A stretch of 64,000 bases of DNA from Trichomonas vaginalis G3 (GCF_026262505.1 NC_067206.1:21529896-21593895), one strand, 5' to 3'; positions 21,141 to 32,066 are shown, counted from the first letter of the stretch. Notes: generated by a model from the sequence alone, not told the origin. Translations and numbers: made by a program.

Positions 21141-24063
21141 AACGATTAACATCCATGCATTTATACATAAAATCATAAATGAAAACTAAATACCAGTATT
21201 TTGCGTTATCTAAAGTGAAGAATGCCTCTTGTAAACATGTATCACATCTATAAAATCTATCTTTAAGCATCACTTGATATGTATCCTCTCCTATTTCTCT
21301 TATGTTTTTAAACTTATTTGACATACATGCAACGCGTGCCTTCTGTGCATTCATTATTTTAGTCTTTGTGTAATTTTGTGTATTCATTGCATCGTAACCA
21401 TATGATCCATTAAGTGAAATCTTGCAAAATAAACTTTTTCCTTTATTTCCTTCTAATTCAGCCTTTTGTCTTTCGTTCATAAATTTGTTCGCAAATTCAT
21501 TAAAACAAGTGTTTTTCGTAAATGTTAAAATTGATTGAATATCATCGATGATAAAATGAAATCTGTCGATTAGATACCAAAGATAATAAGAAGAAAATGG
21601 TTGATATTGGTTGTATGTTGATGCTAACTGAGTTAATTTCCTCTGTTTCTGGTCAACTGGTAGATTGTTTGATTTCATGTAATTATACATAAAACTGCCA
21701 ATTGTTTTTTCATCTGTGATAATATCTAAGTTTCTTATTATCGGTAAAAAGTTTATGTAATCATTAATGTATTTTTCATCAATGTGACCCTTAACTTCAG
21801 CCACGAATAAAGTATTTTTCTTCTTAATTATTCCCAGTGCTTTTGCTTTCTTTGTTGCTGTATCACAAATGATAACACCATTCAATCTTCCCGGCATATA
21901 CATTTTATGGTCAGTATATTGAATGAAATCATGAGGATTAGATGAAAATGATGAAGGATATAATGAATTAAAATCAACACCAACGAAATGAGTCATAATG
22001 TTGGTGGTGACCTCATTTGATACAGTTTTAGTTTCTGGATTATATGCAAGTTTATTAATGTGCGTGATTCCTTTAAGATTTACTCTATGTTGAACATTTG
22101 ATAAACCACCAGTAATTCCATTACGGAGAATGTGATAAGCTTCAACTGAATCTAAAGTCATTGGTAAATTATTTTTTAATGCATAATTTCTTAAATTGAT
22201 TCTTAAACGTTGAACATCTTCATCTTTATTTGATTTTACGACATTGCAATAACAACACATTAACTGACAATTTTCTTTGGTATGTGGTTTTTCATTATCT
22301 ATTCTATCCAATGTTGGTTTATTTGCATATGTAAACGCTTTACCACACATTTTGCATTTAGATGAAAGGATTAAATCGTGATAGTATTGAAAATCATCCA
22401 TTGAAACATTATTTTTAGTATCCCTTTCTGCTTTTTCATCTTGTTTCTTATATGATTCAATTTTATATTTCCAATACTTTTTCGTTAATTCAAAACTTGA
22501 TTCTATCTCTTCCTCAGGATATTTTTCATTAGGATTAAAGTCTTTATATGCTAAAGCGTAACGAATCATTGATGCATTCGATGATAAAGAAAGATTATGA
22601 AGCATGTCAATTTTATAAACAAATGTTTCTTCAATAATTTTATCAATTGGGTCAATCATAATTTCAACGTCTTTATTGCAATAATGAATAAAATATTCTA
22701 ATCTATTCTCAAAATTTTTAGCATCATTGAGATATATTTGATAATCTGAATCGGATATTGTTTCTTGTGTTAATGCTGAATAAAATGAATCTTTCGTGAA
22801 TGGTTCCTCTTTATATAATTCTTCTTCGTAATTTTCCCATGTGATGAATTGATAAGGGAAAAAGGATTTAACACGTGATTTATTGTTTCCGAAATCTTGA
22901 GTGAATTGGTCTAATGTCCCACCCGCTATATAATTTCTGATGTCAATAAATCTCAATTCATATGGAATGTTTGTTTTCTTTACAATGATTTGCTTAAATT
23001 GTGAAGATGAACCCAGCATTGATTTTATTTTCCATTTTGCAGTTTTAAATCACGAAGAATTAAATTTAAATCAAACTTTCCCGAATTAAAACCTATGATA
23101 TTCACTTTATTGAATTCCTCATCTAGAAGTTCTTTAAATGCTTCCTTCTGTTTTTCATTTAATGTATGAGACAAAGTCCCCGCCGTTTGCGACTTCAATA
23201 ATTCATTGTATTGACTCATATTTGATTCAACAACTAATGAACAGGTTGAAAATAAAAACTCAATCCAATCAGAAATAAAAGAATCACTCGAAGTTAAGCA
23301 AAAATTCCTCGTATATGTTTTATCGTTTAATTTAACCGTTGATGATACCATGAATGGTTTTAAGTAAGCGTTCAAAGTTGCACACTCAGAAAGTTGTAAT
23401 TCTTCTTTAGTCTCTAATGTTTCAAAGTCAAAAGTAATATAATATCTTGTCGGTTTATAATATTTCTGCAAATTGTGAGCTAATAACCACTGATATATCT
23501 TCTGTTTCGTAATATGTGGTGCATATGGTTGCTGTGTCTTTTGCAACTGAACGTCTTGAATTAATCTTCCATTATTTTCTTTACATTTCTCACAATGCTT
23601 TAAAAATCTTCTTTTGGTTTTTCCTTTCTGGATCATCACGGATAGAATAAACTTCTTCTTTACAATATGGACAAACTTTATAGCCGGTGAGTGCTTCAAC
23701 GTCTGTTATTCTGTCAGCGTGAAGTTTTCCACATGGACTCTGTGTTAATAAAATATTTACTGTTTCAAATTCTGGATCTATCATTATTGATTCCACTAAT
23801 GGAAAGTCTACCTTATTTATGTCCACGTCTTCTGGTTGAGGATCACAATAATAGAAATCAATATTAACATTTAACATTCTCGCTAATCTCTCACTTTCTG
23901 ATGAAATGTCAAACCCGTCATATGCATCTATTGCTTCATTTAAATAGCTTCTACGAGTTTTAGGATTAACACCATCAGGAATGTTATAGAAGCGTTTAAA
24001 TAACCTTCTACCTTCTGCTCTAATTTGATTATCATTCATTTTAGCTGTTCCGTTTTTGTTCAT
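21136..24063 (-). pseudogene. DNA polymerase B with embedded HNH-like cluster (Polinton A), main part
   Basis: Family-1 protein-primed polymerase, reading from 24063. The N-terminal part has CPYCKEEV and CEKC zinc pairs, followed by exonuclease motifs DFETLETKEE, GFNSGKFDLNLIL and YCNKDVEIM. An HNH/endonuclease-VII-like cluster (CKMCGKAF, LDRIDNEKPH, ENCQLMCCYCN) precedes motif A (VDFNSLYPSS) and motif B (LNGSYG). The downstream part lies beyond element B at 4406-4949. Broken by that insertion and by about two smaller lesions. The parallel copy is 33569-37035. Confidence 0.88.
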
Positions 24064-24103
24064 TTATGTAAGAATAAAAAATTAAAAAATAAAGTTTATT
24101 TTT

Positions 24104-25209
24104 TTAAAGTCCGTAAAATGAATTAAGAACACATAAATTTTTATCATCCGCGACGTGACGAATACATTTTAATTTACTCAAGAATGCGTACCCTGATACA
24201 TTAAATCTAATTCCTGTCTTATTTAATTTCACAACTTTGAAAAGGAATGTATGAATAGCTATAAAATGATGAGAAGATGTTTTATGGGTTGCTTCCATTT
24301 TTTCTGAAATAAATGAATAAATATAATGCTTATACGTTTTCATATCTTTTATATTCTTAATAACGAATGGTATAGACCTTTCAACTTCGTCTTCCTTCGG
24401 TGCTGTTCTTTCATATGAAACATTATTGGTATCTTCAATAATGAAACCACAATCACACAAAATTTTATAGGTTCCAATGGTTTCTTTTGATATTTTATCT
24501 AATAAATCAAAAACTTTATCAACACCTGTGTATTTATTTAAATAATAATTTGTGTAAATATCATGATCTTCTTTCTTAATCGTATTAGTTGCATATGTCA
24601 CGTTTTTAAGAGCTTTTTTGAATTTCTCAGAATCGAGAGGGGGTGAAAGTAGGATACAGGGGTATTCTTCATTATCAATAAATTGTAACTTATGTTTACG
24701 AATAAATTTAGTACCTTCTTCTGAAAGTGTTTCGTCTATTTCACCATCTAATAAATTTTGTGTTGATTCTGAGACATAATTTTTATATCTTTCTTCGTGA
24801 GATTTCTGAACTTCTGATTCTGAAGCTGGGATATTCATTAAACCCTCTACTTCATTTTCATTATATTTTTCAACTTCTCTTAATTCCTTAATTTTTTCAT
24901 CTATTTCATCTCTTATTTTTTTCAGTCTTTCAATTTCATTGTATTCATCATCTTTAATCGTTCTTCATAATATTCGGGGAAAACATCAGGTTCTTTAGGT
25001 TTTTCTTCTTCAGATGTGGGATATAAGAAATTTATAACATCATCTTTATTCATTTTTCCATCATAATCTAAATCATTTAATAACTCCGCGAATTTTTGAC
25101 AATTTCTTAAATAATATTTATCAACTTCATAACCTACCTCCTCTAATATATCCTTTATTTCCTCGTTTGTGAATCCTAATTTTTTAACGTTGTTAGTTTT
25201 GACGCTCAT
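24104..25209 (-). pseudogene. gene upstream of polymerase, 378-aa type (Polinton A)
   Basis: Copy of the protein seen whole at 32352-33488. The C-terminal 244 residues (MNIPASESEVQKS to CVLNSFYGL) are open. The N-terminal block (MSVKTNNVKKLGFTNEEI) has diverged from D's version, about half identical by eye, much more than the rest. About one or two breaks. It ends 40 bases before the polymerase start on the same strand. Confidence 0.75.
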
Positions 25210-25289
25210 TTCATACAAAATAAAAAAATAAAATAATAAACATAACTAAGTTTTAATTTTTCGTAAGACATGAATTTTTAAAGTTTATT

Positions 25290-25397
25290 TTATTCATGAA
25301 AATAATTATTTCTAATTTCTTTTACTCGTTTATGACTCCATTGATTCCATTCAGGATTTAAATGATGTTTAATTAATCGCGGAATATCTGACATCAT
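25290..25397 (-). CDS. 35-aa terminal ORF (Polinton A)
   Basis: Short ORF beginning MMSDIPRLIKHHLNPEW and ending KEIRNNYFHE, encoded inside the right terminal repeat. Its two ends match the start of the 49-aa ORF and the end of the 123-aa ORF near the left terminus of C, so it looks like a reduced form of that terminal gene family. Unknown function; may not be expressed. Confidence 0.45.
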   Translation of the reverse strand: MMSDIPRLIKHHLNPEWNQWSHKRVKEIRNNYFHE

Positions 25398-26806
25398 CTA
25401 TATATAGCTTCTTTTATAAAAGATAAAAAAATAAATTATTTTAAAATTAATGTTAATTTTTTAATGATTTATAAATAAATATATTTTAATGCATCGTCTA
25501 TATATAGATGTGTTGTAAACAGAAATTCATCAAAAGTGACACCTCAGAAAAGCTAAAATATTGAATTTTTGGAACTTTTGATAGAGCACGTTTTTAAATA
25601 TTAATGAAAGTAAATGTATATTTTGTAAAGATTCTTTTTAATAAAAAAATAAAATTTTGAAGAAGAACACAAAATCTTCTGAAAAATAATATCACATAAA
25701 CTCATATTATTTTCTAATATATAACTTTTATATAAAAATCAAATTCAATGATCTTAAAAGCGAAGGATAAACCTCAAAATTTACGAATATAATGAGTGGG
25801 AATATAATGCTTATCTATCATAAAACCATATGAAATATCAATTTTTGCTTTACGCCTAATTTTTGACGACAATTAGCAAAAAATGTTAAATGTTAACACT
25901 CGGTCCATTTGAATATGAAAAATAAAATTGACTTTGATTAAATGTTTTTATTTATCATGCAATTCTTCTTGCGACCAAAGATTTGAATAAAATTTCAAAA
26001 AATAAGATAGCTTAAAAAATAATATATACGGTAGTGTTTACTAATAGATGAATATATATAAATTCTATTAAAATGGATTTGATCCAAAAAAATATATAAA
26101 ATTTGATCATAAATAAAATCGTTTTAAATTACTTCTTCATTTAAATATAACAATTATTTTTGGTTTTATATTTTTTTGGATCAAATCCATTTTAATAGAA
26201 TTTATATACTATTCATCTATTAGTAAACACTACCGTATATTATTTTTAAAGCTATCTTATTTTTTGAAATTTTATTCAAATCTTTGGTCGCAAGAAGAAT
26301 TGCATGATAAATAAAAACATTTAATCAAAGTCAATTTTATTTTTCATATTCAAATGGACGAGTGTTAACATTTAACATTTTTTGCTAATTGTCGTCAAAA
26401 ATTAGGCGTAAAGCAAAAAATTGATATTTCATATGGTTTTATGATAGATAAGCATTATATTCCCACTCATTATATTCGTAAATTTTGAGGTTTATCCTTC
26501 GCTTTTAAGATCATTGAATTTGATTTTTATATAAAATAGTTATATATTAGAAAATAATATGAGTTTATGTGATATTATTTTTCAGAAGATTTCATTCTAT
26601 ATGCCTATGAAAAGTACTCTCAAAACTAACTTTTTCCTAATTATAATTAAATCTAGAATATTGTATTATGCTTAGTATTATTTCATTTTTCTCATTCAAT
26701 TTAGAATTTACAAATGTCAAAAAATTGAGAGCTGTCACTTTTGATGAATTTCTGTTTATTACAGATGTAACAAAAAAAGTCACACAACCCTTCATATCCT
26801 ACTACT
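25380..26806. repeat. right terminal inverted repeat of Polinton A (interrupted)
   Basis: 25380-25511 plus 26763-26806 match, in inverted orientation, the left terminus of C (31119-31285), including ATCTATATATAGACGATGC and the outermost AGTAGTAGGATATGA. The repeat is interrupted by the fold-back element at 25512-26762. Confidence 0.85.
25512..26762. mobile_element. 1.25-kb fold-back DNA transposon in the Polinton terminus
   Basis: Inverted ends GT(TG/AA)TAAACAGAAATTCATC flanked by a perfect 6-bp duplication AGATGT (25506-25511 and 26763-26768). The uninterrupted target is visible in C near 31160. Inside, about 25672-26100 and 26163-26588 form a second inverted repeat of about 425 bp around a loop of about 60 bp, so most of the element could fold into one hairpin. 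No transposase ORF; it is non-autonomous. Family unassigned: the 6-bp duplication does not match TA-specific mariner elements. Confidence 0.8.
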
Positions 26807-28886
26807 AAATATCTAGGGTTGTTAAAAATATCAAAAATTAGCGTTTTGAAGACACCATGGTGTCTTATAATTTTCCCTTCCTTATTGGCGTGTAGAAATA
26901 AATGCGCCAATAGATTGAAGAAGAAGAATTGTTTTTCTCTTAATGAACTTTAATCCTTTTGATATAAGAATATTAAAAACATTAATATAATTTCGATTTC
27001 GGAAATTAAATTTCCAAATTTTTTGTCGATTTCGGAAATAACAGGATCCCGCATCCAACACGCAACAACAAAACACAAAACACACTTTTTGGTTCTTTCA
27101 TCGTTTTAATCGTATTTTATGTAATACATGATTTGGATAAATTTTACAAAAATAGAACCTATATTATATTCTTTTCAAAGATTCTTGCAAATCATCAAAA
27201 ATAATTGTATTTTAATAAACGATCAAATTATCCTTTCATTATTTTAAACTTAAATTTAGTTTTTATGATTGACTAAAGCAATCTATTTATTCATCATTAA
27301 ATAAACAAAAAAATAATATTTGAGAGTTATTTCAAAAAAAAAACACATTGAATTTATTAATTTGTCTCAATTTCAGTATTATAAATTTTTATAATTTCAA
27401 TATTTTGAAATACACTTTTTAATATTTCAATATTTATGATATTTCAATGTATTAAGTGGTCTCAAATTGAGCTTCTCAATATAAGTTGGCCTATTCAAAT
27501 AATAAAATTAAATAATATTTAAAATAATAAATAAAAGTGATTGAGGTCATAGCAAAACGGCTGTTTCAGTCATTAATTCTTAAAAATAAAAAGGGTAAAA
27601 ACTAAATGCAATGGGTAAAATTCAATAGTGTCTGTGCTATCGTTCAATTTGAAGGTGTCTTTTGAAACCGCAAGACACATTGAATTTTTGAATAGTGTAT
27701 TATGGTTTGACAGACACCAATGAAAAAATAAAATGATATTTATTTTAAATATATAAGATCATTATATAAAATATAAATATTTTATCGTTTTATTTTCTTG
27801 TTTTATTTTCTTGTTTTAGAAATGTTTTTTATTGAAAAATCATTAAAACTAACTCCAAAATAAAATTTTTGATTTAAAGACACTATGATTACACCAGGCA
27901 AATCTTCCAAGACACCTATCGTCGGGAATCTAACAACCCTATAATTATCTCGCAATATCAAAATTGAGATATTGAGTGAATTATGCATTATAGAGATTAA
28001 AAATCTGATTTGTGAAAACATCTCATCAGTTTCTAGCTAATTCAAAAGTCTTTACTTTCTTATTCGATTAAAATGAAAAGGGAATAGTTTCATTATGCTT
28101 TAAATGACAGCCTTATAATATAATCATAGTTTTCGCTCAATATGCAGCATTTTTTTTCGAAATCTATGGTCAATGTCCTAAATACTGATTGCTTTGCATT
28201 CATATCTCTTACATTTTCTATACCCACATCACTATTCATTGCTATTCCTATCTTTTTCATTTTTGTTTGTTTCTCATAATTTCTCAAAAAACACGATAAC
28301 TTGATATTTGTAAATATCATACTTTATAACGTAAATAAGAACTTGACCTATTAAGAAAAGCAGTAATGAAAAGAAAATCTGAAATTCATAAAAATTACAA
28401 GTTTCTGATGACAATTAGCTTAATTAAACCAGGTACAAGATTATATAATTGTATTTTCTATCCAATTATCCATATAATATCTTATCCAGAAAAAATAACT
28501 TGATCAATACCAAATGATTTTTTAACTAGTAAATAAAGTATTTTCTTTACACACACATTGTATATCATAGTTTTTTTTTGGTTTCGCAAAACATCCAAAA
28601 ACAAATATGCTATAAAAGTGACAATTTTAGCAAAACGAAACCCTTATATGTAAATTCCAAATTTTTACAAATTTTAAAATATCAAATTAAAGTATTAGAG
28701 AATTTTTTTTATTTTTTGATTTTTTAAAAAAATTTGGAAATTTCAAGAAGGAATAATGTAATTTTAAAACAATGAAATTATCATATATTTTTTAAATAAT
28801 CTAAATATCCTATTGGTTTTGTGATACAATCAATATTTGAAGAATTTTAGGTGAATGTCATTTCAAAACGTGACAATAAATATAAA
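26807..28886. other. AT-rich host intergenic region
   Basis: About 2 kb of very AT-rich host DNA with no convincing gene: the open frames are short and of low complexity. It includes an 18-bp perfect palindrome AAGACACCATGGTGTCTT near 26845 and scattered AAGACAC/GTGTCTT motifs near 27650-27720 and 27910. The first six bases (AAATAT) are the candidate target duplication of Polinton A. Confidence 0.6.
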
Positions 28887-29483
28887 ATGGATTTGGGAAA
28901 GTCTGAAGCTCAAAACCTGGAACTCAAACTGAGAAGAAAGCGGAGGAGGAACAGCAGTGCATCGAAAGGCACAAGTACCATTCGCTTTGTACTTAGTACT
29001 GATAAAAAATATATGCAGACACTTGCCGATAACCACGATCAAGATAATGTTGAGTATTCAGAGAGAGTTTTGCTCGTCCATACTGAATTTAAACTTGTTC
29101 CATTCGTTCTTATCATTACAAAGTCTCAAATTTATTTATTCAAAGAACAATCTGCAAATCTCAAAAAGAAGGCATCATGCCACAACATAGATCAGGTATG
29201 CTTATCTCATCAAACTGATAATTTCATGCTCATTAGACTTAAAAATGGCGGAGATATCTTATTCCTTTCTCCTAACAAGATACAGATTGCAAGAATCCTC
29301 GCAAAGCGCTGGGATAGAAGCTCAGTATTTCCGCTAAGTATTACCGATAGATTTAGATATCGTATCGATGAAAAGACGATTTATGCGATCGTCTTTTCTC
29401 GTTCAGACTTTGGCGTCGAGACATCCATTTACACTGAAAATGGTTCTGAGACACCAGGTAAGAAATCAAAATCATCAAAGTAA
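28887..29483 (+). CDS. myosin-I TH1-like domain protein, 198 aa (host)
   Basis: Host gene. A basic N-terminus (KLRRKRRRNSSASKG, possibly nuclear-targeting or lipid-binding) is followed from about residue 60 by a TH1-like fold: YSERVLLVHTEFKLVPFVLI, SQIYLFKEQ, then DQVCLSHQTDNFMLIRL and GGDILFLSPNK, matching the myosin-I tail-homology pattern. It has no motor domain, so it is a stand-alone TH1 protein that probably binds acidic phospholipids. Start chosen at the ATG at 28887: the frame is open further upstream but with no ATG. It converges on the G-alpha gene with 113 bp between stops. Confidence 0.65.
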   Translation: MDLGKSEAQNLELKLRRKRRRNSSASKGTSTIRFVLSTDKKYMQTLADNHDQDNVEYSERVLLVHTEFKLVPFVLIITKSQIYLFKEQSANLKKKASCHNIDQVCLSHQTDNFMLIRLKNGGDILFLSPNKIQIARILAKRWDRSSVFPLSITDRFRYRIDEKTIYAIVFSRSDFGVETSIYTENGSETPGKKSKSSK

Positions 29484-29596
29484 TTTAATTTTTTTAATAA
29501 TTTTTTGTTCTTTAAAAAAAGGTATTATATCTTTAAAAAACATTATTTGGAATCGAAAAAGTACAGACAGATGAGTTTATTTCAAACAAATATAGA

Positions 29597-30595
29597 TCAA
29601 TGGAAAGGAATTAATTTTTTGATTAATTCACGCGTTGTATTTGAATCAATAAGGTTACATATGTAATAATTGACTTGCCTTGTTGTAGAAGATACAAACG
29701 TTGAGCCAATATAATTAGCGCATTCAATTGGATCTGAAAGATTTCCAGAAAAATTAGGGAATCTCTGAATAAATGGGCCATCGGGCTGAAGTTTATCCTT
29801 TAACTTATCAATATGAGTCAAAATCAATGAGATTTGGCATCTTTCGTAAAGTGGATCTTGACAAATCTGTTGATAAAACTCAAGTGCATCATCAAATCTA
29901 TTGACAGTGTCAATTTCGTAGAGAGGAAGATCGAAGTCACTTAATGAAACAAAAAATATAATCTTTGAAATGTCGGTATTCAAATGAATTTTTCCTCTTT
30001 CAGATCTGGCGCCGCCACAGTCTAGTACTTGTATAATATCGTCTCCATGAGCAAAGGCTTTTCGGTTCACTCCAACTGTCCTTACTCTTACTCTGGTCAT
30101 TGAATTTAAAGTAGGTTGATATTCTGGATTTAATAAAGCATCAAGATTTCTCATAATGTAGTTGATATGTTGGTGTTGAATATCAGCAAGAGGGGCCATT
30201 TCTTTCTGCATAAATTGCGATGCATAAATCGCTTTTAATCTTCTTATATCATTAGTATCAAGATCAATGCCACTTGTACGTATGTTACAGTATGGATCAA
30301 CTGCTTTCCTTAATGGTGGAGGTATTTCTACCTCTTTTCTTTCGATTGCATCGACAGTCTGTTGCAAAAACGAAACAACGTTATCTGATATAATCGATCT
30401 GAAGTTATCGTAATCAGATTGACCAAAATTTGGCGTTGACATGCCTTTTAATTGGGTCAGAAATGTTGTTTTTCCAGAATTTGAAGGGCCAATGAGCATA
30501 ACTCGCTTCTCACAAGCAAATACACCACGAACCTTTGTAAATAGGTGTGGGTTAGTAGGATCATCATCGAAAGCAATAACGTCTTCTTCTAACAT
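29597..30595 (-). CDS. heterotrimeric G-protein alpha subunit-like GTPase, 332 aa (host)
   Basis: Host signalling GTPase. P-loop GPSNSGKTTFL near residue 38; an inserted helical region (about 60-165); switch-I Arg/Thr motif RVRTVGVNRKAF; G3 motif LDCGGARSERGK (family DVGGQRSERKK); G4 position LILTHIDKL, where the usual NKxD reads THID; and a G5-like SSTTR. The core is that of G-alpha proteins. The N-terminus lacks the MGxxxS myristoylation signal and the C-terminus ends LIPFH. The G4 change may alter guanine specificity. An initiator-like CCACTA lies about 10 bases before the ATG. Full-length for the family. Confidence 0.85.
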   Translation of the reverse strand: MLEEDVIAFDDDPTNPHLFTKVRGVFACEKRVMLIGPSNSGKTTFLTQLKGMSTPNFGQSDYDNFRSIISDNVVSFLQQTVDAIERKEVEIPPPLRKAVDPYCNIRTSGIDLDTNDIRRLKAIYASQFMQKEMAPLADIQHQHINYIMRNLDALLNPEYQPTLNSMTRVRVRTVGVNRKAFAHGDDIIQVLDCGGARSERGKIHLNTDISKIIFFVSLSDFDLPLYEIDTVNRFDDALEFYQQICQDPLYERCQISLILTHIDKLKDKLQPDGPFIQRFPNFSGNLSDPIECANYIGSTFVSSTTRQVNYYICNLIDSNTTRELIKKLIPFH

Positions 30596-30735
30596 AATGT
30601 AGTGGAAAAAAGAAAAATTTAATAATTTTGAAAGGTTTACAATTTACAATTTTGGATTGAGGGAAACCAGACGGGTAAAAGAATAAAATTATTATAAAGT
30701 ATTACTTATAAAGTGCATGCTGAATATCAAGAATT

Positions 30736-31118
30736 CTAGTTCTCTTGATCATTCTTCAAGAAATCCGTTGTCAACAATTCACGAGGAACACTCATCATCA
30801 TGAACTGAGTAGGTTCGTATAGATCTTTACACAAATTGAATGTTAATTTGGACATTTCTTCCATGATTGGCTCAAATATAAGATGTCTATTGTCCCAGAA
30901 GTTATTTACACAAGTAACAAACTTCTTAGTAAGAATATCAAGTTCTGCATTGCTGTTTTCGTATCTAATGCGTAATTCAGCAACTTCAGCTGGATCTCCC
31001 TTCTTTGAATGATTTTCAACGCGACCCTTAAGAGAAGCCGTAAGTAAACGAACATCATGTCTCTTCTTTCTAAGCTGATTGAGCTGATTTAGTACGTCGT
31101 TAATTTCTTTGAATTGTG
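30736..31118 (-). pseudogene. BAR-domain protein, C-terminal part; 5' part removed by Polinton C (host)
   Basis: C-terminal part of an amphiphysin/Rvs-type BAR domain: SQFKEINDVLNQLNQLRKK, a helical EVAELRIRYENSNAEL and FWDNRHLIFEPIMEEM, matching helices 2-3 of the membrane-curving BAR fold. The host sequence stops at 31118 where C's terminus begins. The open frame runs on into the terminal repeat, adding about 16 element-encoded residues, but no host promoter or BAR N-terminus remains. The missing half should lie beyond the right end of C, outside the window. Lies 140 bp upstream of G-alpha on the same strand. Confidence 0.75.
31113..31118. repeat. candidate target-site duplication ATTGTG, left of Polinton C
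   Basis: Six bases directly before terminus AGTAGTAGGATATGACGG. The matching copy should lie at C's right end, off-window. Confidence 0.5.
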
Positions 31119-31312
31119 AGTAGTAGGATATGACGGGTTTAGTGACTTTTTTTGTTACATCTATATATAGACGATGCATTAAAATATATTTATTTATAAA
31201 TCATTAAAAAATTAACATTAATTTTAAAATAATTTATTTTTTATCTTTTATAAAAGAAGCTATATATAGATGATGTCAGATATTCCGCGATTAATTAAAC
31301 ATTGTTTAAATC
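31119..31312. repeat. left terminal inverted repeat of Polinton C
   Basis: AGTAGTAGGATATGACGG at the end, then GTGACTTTTTTTGTTACATC, ATATATAGACGATGC and GAAGCTATATATAGATGATG. It matches the right terminus of A in inverted orientation. It begins with AG, as Polinton termini usually do. Confidence 0.85.
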
Positions 31313-31419
31313 CTGAATGGGTTAAACTTCAATTTAAAAATGAAGATTGTGAATTATTAAATGAATATGAAAGCCAAAATAAGCTAATGAGGTATAATAT
31401 AATGATAAAGAATATTTAA
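31270..31419 (+). CDS. 49-aa terminal ORF (Polinton C)
   Basis: MMSDIPRLIKHCLNPEW start, then VKLQFKNEDCELLNEYE. The repeat of this block in the next gene (LKHQFKKEDCELLNANEYE) shows the two ORFs are partly duplicated. It starts inside the terminal repeat. Unknown function. It may be a remnant of a longer terminal gene. Confidence 0.45.
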   Translation: MMSDIPRLIKHCLNPEWVKLQFKNEDCELLNEYESQNKLMRYNIMIKNI

Positions 31420-31487
31420 TTTCATGGAATCAATGGAGTCATAATCAAAGACCTCATAAACGAGAAGAAGAAATTGAAAATAATGAA

Positions 31488-31859
31488 ATGGAAATCATTG
31501 ATGACATTAAAGAGGATGGAATTCCTAAATTTTGTAGAAAAACCTTTAGAACTAAGTTAGGAGCATATAAACGTAGAGTATTAAATCCTGAATATCTTAA
31601 ACATCAATTTAAAAAGGAAGACTGTGAATTATTAAACGCTAATGAATATGAAAATGCTAAATCAAAACTGAGATATAAATATATTGGAAGTAATGAAAGG
31701 TGTAAAGATAAAGATAAAGTTTATTCAGTTTCATATAATAACTGGCACACGTTAGGGATAAGAAAACATTTAGGAGATTATGGTAAAAGTTCCGAATTCT
31801 TCAAATCTAGTATGTACGAGAGAATAAAAGAAATTAGAAATAATTATTTTCATGAATGA
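31488..31859 (+). CDS. 123-aa terminal protein (Polinton C)
   Basis: Basic protein beginning MEIIDDIKEDGIPKFCRK. It has the repeated block LNPEYLKHQFKKEDCELLN, a Trp/His-containing SYNNWHTLGIRKHLGDYGK and the C-terminus RIKEIRNNYFHE shared with the 35-aa ORF of A. Family unrecognised. Similar short ORFs sit at termini of A, C and (reduced) D, so it belongs to the ends of family 1. The segment DKVYSVSYNNWHTLG might be a DNA-binding fold, but there is no motif match. Confidence 0.55.
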   Translation: MEIIDDIKEDGIPKFCRKTFRTKLGAYKRRVLNPEYLKHQFKKEDCELLNANEYENAKSKLRYKYIGSNERCKDKDKVYSVSYNNWHTLGIRKHLGDYGKSSEFFKSSMYERIKEIRNNYFHE

Positions 31860-31967
31860 AAGATTCACTACCATAATGAAATAAAAAATAAAAAAATTTA
31901 AAAAAAATAAACTTTAAAAATTAATGTCTTACATTTTTGAATAATTTATTTTTTTAATTCGTAAGAA

Positions 31968-32066
31968 ATGAACGGAACAAAATTCGTGACTGTGAATCAA
32001 TTAATGGATAAACTTTCACCAATTCTCACCCAGGTTAAACAAGTAGACGTTTATTTTGATGATTAC
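31968..32066 (+). pseudogene. gene G, 5' part, interrupted by Polinton D
   Basis: First 33 codons of a gene starting MNGTKFVTVNQLMDKL, with ATG after TTCGTAAGAA. It is interrupted at the GATTAC target duplication by element D. The other part, on the opposite strand, is at 51735-52121. Unrecognised family; the C-terminal part ends in an acidic tail. Confidence 0.75.
32061..32066. repeat. target-site duplication GATTAC, left of Polinton D
   Basis: Six-base duplication next to D's left terminus AGTAGTATATG. The second copy, inverted, is at 52116-52121 next to the other terminus. Confidence 0.85.

Larger units (their letters stand above)
1..26806. mobile_element. Polinton A (family 1), left end outside window
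   Basis: Virus-like Polinton/Maverick element entering from the left edge. Parts seen in order: PrimPol-helicase (+), iteron repeats, two small proteins, integrase (-), protein-primed DNA polymerase B (-), the gene upstream of the polymerase (-), a small terminal ORF and the right terminus, which reads ...CCTACTACT at 26806. That terminus is the reverse complement of the left terminus of element C at 31119. The next bases, AAATAT, are a candidate 6-bp target duplication whose partner is off-window. The virion half is not in the window. Element B is inserted in its polymerase gene and a fold-back transposon in its right terminal repeat. It is broken by these two insertions and by a few smaller lesions. 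Proteins are very close to those of D, so it is young. Confidence 0.85.

Noticed and set aside
26845-26862. 18-bp perfect palindrome AAGACACCATGGTGTCTT
   Set aside because: Isolated in host intergenic DNA. Related half-sites exist nearby, but no gene or repeat context supports a function.
28093-28320. 75-aa minus-strand ORF in host intergenic DNA
   Set aside because: AT-driven composition, no motif, no leader or partner; judged chance.
26807-31118. Host genes as cargo of one large element bounded by the termini at 26806 and 31119
   Set aside because: The two termini face outward, away from the host segment, and their flanking six bases differ (AAATAT versus ATTGTG), so they belong to two independent insertions.
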